Below are positions 14,319 to 17,583 of a DNA stretch of 17,583 bases, piece after piece (positions within the stretch are counted from its first letter, which is position 1; the number at the start of each line of letters is the position of its first letter). Under the pieces are notes generated by a model that was not told the DNA's origin, did not search any database, and saw nothing but the letters and a program-made list of their open reading frames with translations. This DNA is from an uncultured Lachnospiraceae bacterium (GTDB lineage Bacteria; Bacillota; Clostridia; Lachnospirales; Lachnospiraceae), in NCBI GenBank assembly GCA_910577445.1, contig CAJTMZ010000086.1, positions 1 through 17,583 of the forward strand, written 5' to 3'. The position numbers were made by a program, and so were the translations under genes.

Positions 14319-15080
14319 ATGGAAGCAAGAGAAGTGCTTGAACAGGTAAAATCGGGCGCACTTTCCGTGGAGGAAGCGGAAAAGTATTTCAGGAGACAGC
14401 CCTATGAGGAAATGGGCTACGCCAAGTTAGATACCCACAGGGAAATCCGCTCCGGCTTTCCCGAGGTGGTTTTCTGCAGCGGGAAACCCGATGAATATCT
14501 GGTGAACATTTACCGGAAAATGTATGAGGAAAACGGCGAGGTCTTCGGAACCCGGGCGGAAAGCCGCCAGTACGAACTTGTGAGAGCGGTTCTGCCAAAG
14601 GTGGTTTACGACGGGGTATCCCGCATCTTAAAAATAGAAAAAAGCGGAAAGCAAAGACAGGGAAAAATCGCCGTCTGTACTGCGGGCACCGCGGATATTC
14701 CGGTTGCGGAGGAGGCGGCCCAGACTGCGGAGTATTTCGGGTCAAATGTAGAGAGGATTTACGACGTGGGGGTCAGCGGCCTGCACAGGCTTTTATCCCG
14801 TCTGGACGTGATTCAGAGCGCCAACTGCGTGGTGGCGGTGGCCGGTATGGAGGGCGCGCTTGCCAGCGTGATTGGCGGACTGGTGAGCAGGCCGGTGATT
14901 GCCGTGCCGACATCTATCGGATACGGGGCGAGTATGCACGGCCTGTCGGCGCTTCTTACGATGATAAATTCCTGCGCCAACGGGATTGCCGTGGTGAATA
15001 TTGACAACGGTTACGGAGCAGGCTATATTGCCACACAGATTAACCGGCTTGGAACATGTGAAAAAGACCACCGGGGCTGA
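14319..15080 (+). CDS. larB: LarB, nickel-pincer cofactor carboxylase/hydrolase
   Basis: This 253-residue cytoplasmic enzyme does the first step of nickel-pincer nucleotide synthesis: it carboxylates the pyridinium ring of nicotinic acid adenine dinucleotide and cleaves off AMP. The C-terminal half is a PurE-like domain: GKIAVCTAGTADIPVAEEAA (115-134), CVVAVAGMEGALASVIGGLV (170-189), VPTSIGYGASMHG (196-208) and INSCANGIAVVNIDNGYGAG (216-235). Cys219 corresponds to the cysteine that forms the substrate adduct in Lactobacillus plantarum LarB. I start at 14319 because a perfect AGGAGG lies 4 nt upstream at 14309-14314; the frame stays open upstream to 14238 inside the pseudogene end. larC follows 76 bp later. 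Confidence 0.93.
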   Translation: MEAREVLEQVKSGALSVEEAEKYFRRQPYEEMGYAKLDTHREIRSGFPEVVFCSGKPDEYLVNIYRKMYEENGEVFGTRAESRQYELVRAVLPKVVYDGVSRILKIEKSGKQRQGKIAVCTAGTADIPVAEEAAQTAEYFGSNVERIYDVGVSGLHRLLSRLDVIQSANCVVAVAGMEGALASVIGGLVSRPVIAVPTSIGYGASMHGLSALLTMINSCANGIAVVNIDNGYGAGYIATQINRLGTCEKDHRG

Positions 15081-15087
15081 AAGCCCC
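15073..15087 (+). promoter_or_regulatory. Hairpin spanning the larB stop codon
   Basis: GGGGCT (15073-15078) and AGCCCC (15082-15087) form a 6-bp GC-rich stem with a 3-nt GAA loop. The larB TGA (15078-15080) sits in the loop side of the stem. No T run follows directly, so it may tune larB/larC stoichiometry or protect the 3' end rather than terminate. Confidence 0.4.
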
Positions 15088-15156
15088 TTACGGGTGATTT
15101 AGGGTTTTACATTTAATCTTAAGAATAGGTACGGACTGGAAAGGAGAAGCAGTCAG

Positions 15157-16614
15157 ATGGGAAAAACACTGTATCTGGAATGTAATTCAGGAATCAGCGG
15201 CGATATGACGGTGGCGGCGCTGATTGATTTGGGAGCGGACAGTAAGGTGCTTACGGAGGCGTTGGCAAGCCTTCCGATACAGGGATTTGAAACGGAAATC
15301 AGCAGGGTAAAAAAGGCGGGACTGGATGCTTGTGATTTTAATGTTAAACTGGATAAAGCCCATGAGAATCACGACCATGATATGGAATATCTTCACGGGC
15401 ATACCCACGACCACGGCCATGCCGCCGCAAAAGACCATATCCACGACCACGGTCAAGCCGCCGCAAAAGAGCATGCGCACGACCAAAGTCAAGCCGTCGC
15501 GGAAGAGCATGCGCACGACCACGGTCAAGCCGCCGCGGAAGACCATGCGCATATCCACAGCCATGAAGCCGGGGCTCATACCCACAGCCATGAACATCAT
15601 CATGCCCACGAGCACAGGGGGCTTTCGGAAATACTGGATATCATCGCCCGGGCAGGCATTACAAAGCGGGCAAAGGAGATGGCGGTGAAAATCTTCAACG
15701 TGCTGGCTGACGCGGAGGCGAAGGCCCACGGCGTGCCCAGGGAGGAAGTGCATTTCCATGAGGTAGGCGCGGTGGACTCCATTGTGGATATTGTGGCCGC
15801 CGCGGTATGTCTGGACAATTTAGACATCACGGAAGTGATTGTGCCGTTTCTGTGCGAGGGTAAGGGAACCGTAAGGTGCCAGCACGGCATTCTTCCGGTG
15901 CCGGTGCCGGCGGTAACTAACATTATTGAGGCGCATTCCATTCCTGTCAAAATCACGGAGGTGTCGGGAGAGCTGGTAACGCCCACGGGGGCAGCGATTG
16001 TGGCGGCCGCCGCGACTTCTTTCCGGCTTCCTGAAAAGTTCATCATTCGGAAAACGGGTATGGGAGCGGGAAAGCGGAATTATGAGAGGCCGAGCCTTCT
16101 GCGCGCCATGCTGATTGAAGCGGCAGACGAAACGGATAAGGGCGTAGACGAGGCCGGGGACGGCAGCAAAGATAAAAATAAAGATGCGATATACCGCCTG
16201 GAAACCAACATCGACGACTGCACCGGGGAGCTGCTTGGCTATGTGATGGAGCGGCTTTTGAAAGCCGGGGCAAGAGATGTGCATTTTATCCCCGTATATA
16301 TGAAAAAGAACAGGCCGGCCTTTGAGCTTACGGTGATTTGCGACGAGGAAAAGATAAAGGAACTGGAGCGGATTATATTCCTTGAAACAACAACAATCGG
16401 CATACGCAGGGTAAAAATGGAACGGAGCATACTGCCTAGGGAAAGCGTAACCGTATCGTTGAAAGAAGGAGAGATGAAAGCCAAGAAGTGCGTACTGCCG
16501 GACGGAGAGGTAAGGTATTATCCGGAGTATGAGAGCGCGGCGCAGCTTGCCGGAAAAAGCGGCCTGCCGCTGTGGCAGGTGCTTTCTTCCTTTGCGGGCA
16601 AAGAGGCGGAATAG
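15157..16614 (+). CDS. larC: LarC, nickel insertase for the pincer cofactor
   Basis: This 485-residue protein inserts nickel into the sulfur-bearing pincer nucleotide in a CTP-dependent reaction, the last step of cofactor synthesis. The N-terminal LarC1 part opens with YLECNSGISGDMTVAALIDLG (6-26). Residues 69-153 are a His-rich insert with 28 histidines, including four 12-residue tandem repeats (85-132). EEVHFHEVGAVDSIVDIVAA (197-216) and GKGTVRCQHGILPVPVPA follow. The LarC2 part contains ETNIDDCTGELLGYVMERLL and ARDVHFIPVYMKKNRPA. In L. plantarum LarC is made by ribosomal frameshifting between two ORFs; here it is one continuous frame. The His insert probably stores or funnels Ni2+. AAGGAG at 15141-15146 supports the start. 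It ends 3 bp from the stop of convergent larE. Confidence 0.94.
   Translation: MGKTLYLECNSGISGDMTVAALIDLGADSKVLTEALASLPIQGFETEISRVKKAGLDACDFNVKLDKAHENHDHDMEYLHGHTHDHGHAAAKDHIHDHGQAAAKEHAHDQSQAVAEEHAHDHGQAAAEDHAHIHSHEAGAHTHSHEHHHAHEHRGLSEILDIIARAGITKRAKEMAVKIFNVLADAEAKAHGVPREEVHFHEVGAVDSIVDIVAAAVCLDNLDITEVIVPFLCEGKGTVRCQHGILPVPVPAVTNIIEAHSIPVKITEVSGELVTPTGAAIVAAAATSFRLPEKFIIRKTGMGAGKRNYERPSLLRAMLIEAADETDKGVDEAGDGSKDKNKDAIYRLETNIDDCTGELLGYVMERLLKAGARDVHFIPVYMKKNRPAFELTVICDEEKIKELERIIFLETTTIGIRRVKMERSILPRESVTVSLKEGEMKAKKCVLPDGEVRYYPEYESAAQLAGKSGLPLWQVLSSFAGKEAE
15409..15552 (+). repeat. Four 36-bp tandem repeats inside larC
   Basis: Units begin at 15409, 15445, 15481 and 15517. Each encodes D-[H/Q]-[G/S]-[H/Q]-A-[A/V]-A-[K/E]-[D/E]-H-[I/A]-H. 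Unit length is a multiple of three, so gain or loss of units keeps the frame. The third unit is the most diverged and has lost one His. A further, non-repetitive His-rich stretch follows up to about 15615. Confidence 0.9.
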
Positions 16615-16617
16615 ATT

Positions 16618-17451
16618 TCAGTCCGGTTTGGGAACGGGAATGGCGATATCCATACTTCCCGACCGGAACCCCTCCAAATCCAGCGTGATATAATCGTAGC
16701 CAAGACTCTTCAAATAAGCGGTGATTTCCTCGCTGTGCTGCAAAAGCGCGGGAAATGCCGCTTTATCTGTTTCAATTCTGGCAATCCGGTCATGTATCCG
16801 GAGACGCACGTTATAAAAGCCAAGATTTTTCAGGTAAGCTTCTCCCTTTTCCACCAGCGCCATGGCCTCATAGGACAGCGCCGTCCCGTAAGGAAACCTT
16901 GTGGCAAGGCAGGGGGTGGAGGGCTTTGAAGCGGCGGAAAGACCGTATTCTTCCGCCAGGTTCCGCACGTCTTGTTTTGTCATGCCCGCCTCTGCAAGAG
17001 GGCTTATGATGCAAAGCTCTTTAAGGGCCCTGATGCCGGGGCGGTACACATGAAGGTCGTCCTCATTGGTGCCCTCTATGATTGTGCTTACGCCAAGGCT
17101 CTCTGCCCTCTCCAGCATTTTCATAAACAGATGCTTTTTGCATAAATAGCAGCGGTTTGCGGGATTGTTCAAAATTCCGGCTTCCTGCAGTTCGTCCACG
17201 GTAATTACCAGATGACGGGCGCCTATTTCCGAGCATATTTTCCGGGCGTCCGCCATATCGCCGGCGGGATGGAGCTTTGTCTGCATGGTTACGGCGTATA
17301 CGGCGCCTCCCTTTTCTTTTGCGAAATCACAGGCGATTTTCAAAAGCAGGCTGCTGTCCACGCCGCCGGAAAAGGCGACGATAAGGTCCTTATCGGAGAA
17401 ATCTTTCATTATCTGCAAGAGAAGTTCTTTTTTGCGGGAACAGGTTTGCAT
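16618..17451 (-). CDS. larE: LarE, ATP-dependent sulfur transferase for the pincer cofactor
   Basis: This 277-residue PP-loop enzyme activates the two carboxylates of the pincer precursor with ATP and converts them to thiocarboxylates, between the LarB and LarC steps. The ATP loop is SGGVDSS (28-34). Three cysteines stand where LarE uses them: Cys101 and Cys104 in NRCYLCK, and Cys181 in KPSTPCLATRFPYG. L. plantarum LarE has only the last one and sacrifices its sulfur; the three-Cys type, as in Thermotoga, can hold a [4Fe-4S] cluster and act catalytically. The start at 17451 is chosen from a perfect AAAGGAGG upstream; the frame remains open to 17511 but that extension overlaps the promoter. 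It is transcribed toward larC and overlaps no other gene. Confidence 0.93.
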   Translation of the reverse strand: MQTCSRKKELLLQIMKDFSDKDLIVAFSGGVDSSLLLKIACDFAKEKGGAVYAVTMQTKLHPAGDMADARKICSEIGARHLVITVDELQEAGILNNPANRCYLCKKHLFMKMLERAESLGVSTIIEGTNEDDLHVYRPGIRALKELCIISPLAEAGMTKQDVRNLAEEYGLSAASKPSTPCLATRFPYGTALSYEAMALVEKGEAYLKNLGFYNVRLRIHDRIARIETDKAAFPALLQHSEEITAYLKSLGYDYITLDLEGFRSGSMDIAIPVPKPD

Positions 17452-17482
17452 TTTCCATCCTCCTTTGTGGCGGTTTTTCTTT

Positions 17483-17511
17483 ACTATAGTGCATGGAGAG
17501 AATAAATTCAA
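17483..17511 (-). promoter_or_regulatory. Promoter of larE
   Basis: On the minus strand TTGAAT (17511-17506) and TATAGT (17488-17483) are 17 bp apart. Leader length is about 25 nt and carries AAAGGAGG. larE is therefore expressed separately from larBC. Confidence 0.65.
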
Positions 17512-17583
17512 TCTTTTTGTAGCGGCCCCACGGAAATCAATTTTCAGATTCCGGTGAGAGTATGCAGAGTCAGAAAGGCTGTC

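Noticed and set aside
15409..15552. Regular 36-bp repeats that could suggest a CRISPR array
   Set aside because: The units are directly adjacent with no spacers and encode an in-frame His-rich protein repeat.
15187..15759. 190-codon Met/Val-rich minus-strand frame inside larC
   Set aside because: The repetitive sequence is the reverse of the His-rich repeats, not a real membrane protein.
17520..17570. Imperfect inverted repeat near the right edge (CGGAAATC and GATTCCG)
   Set aside because: It is short and lacks a T run, and the window ends too soon to judge whether it belongs to a neighbouring gene or an RNA.

Overview
The window looks like a chromosomal segment from an anaerobic, probably spore-forming Clostridia species, most plausibly Lachnospiraceae. 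The reasons are the roughly 50% GC content, strong AAGGAGG-type ribosome binding sites, a YtaF-like sporulation-family membrane protein, a clostridial-style DHFR, and a surface protein built from Cys/His repeats. The genus cannot be fixed from the sequence alone.

Region by region. 1-167 is the end of a TM2-domain membrane protein. 317-1543 encodes a membrane-anchored protein with three CxxC-type repeats. A 15-bp hairpin that buries a Shine-Dalgarno sequence separates it from a SERCA-like Ca2+ P-type ATPase (1598-4348). The ATPase overlaps a convergent YtaF/MntP-family gene (4274-4861, minus) by 75 bp. Next come a truncated SDR-like ORF (4983-5258), a beta-CASP metallo-beta-lactamase nuclease (5329-6924), an inverted repeat at 6980-7055, and a thymidylate synthase of the B. 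subtilis ThyA/phage phi3T subclass (7125-7973).

8046-11530 (minus) is a compact MoxR, DUF58, DUF4129-like operon. Divergent from it are dihydrofolate reductase (11672-12160) and a branched-chain aminotransferase (12215-13249) with its own promoter and a good terminator. A promoter and a structured leader then precede an AlbA_2 (Schlafen-like) regulator gene that has lost its middle by deletion (13534-14254).

The window closes with nickel-pincer nucleotide (NPN) cofactor synthesis: larB and larC on the plus strand, and larE convergent with them on the minus strand. Together these three enzymes would turn nicotinic acid adenine dinucleotide into the Ni-pincer cofactor used by LarA-family racemases and epimerases. 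No larA homologue lies in the window. ThyA and DHFR are functionally coupled (dTMP synthesis and folate recycling) but sit about 3.7 kb apart, on either side of the MoxR operon.

I do not see a convincing wholly new multi-gene system. The best leads are the structured leader ahead of the broken AlbA_2 gene and larBC, the SD-burying hairpin before the Ca2+ ATPase, the three-cysteine LarE, the His-repeat insert in LarC, and the Cys-repeat surface protein.
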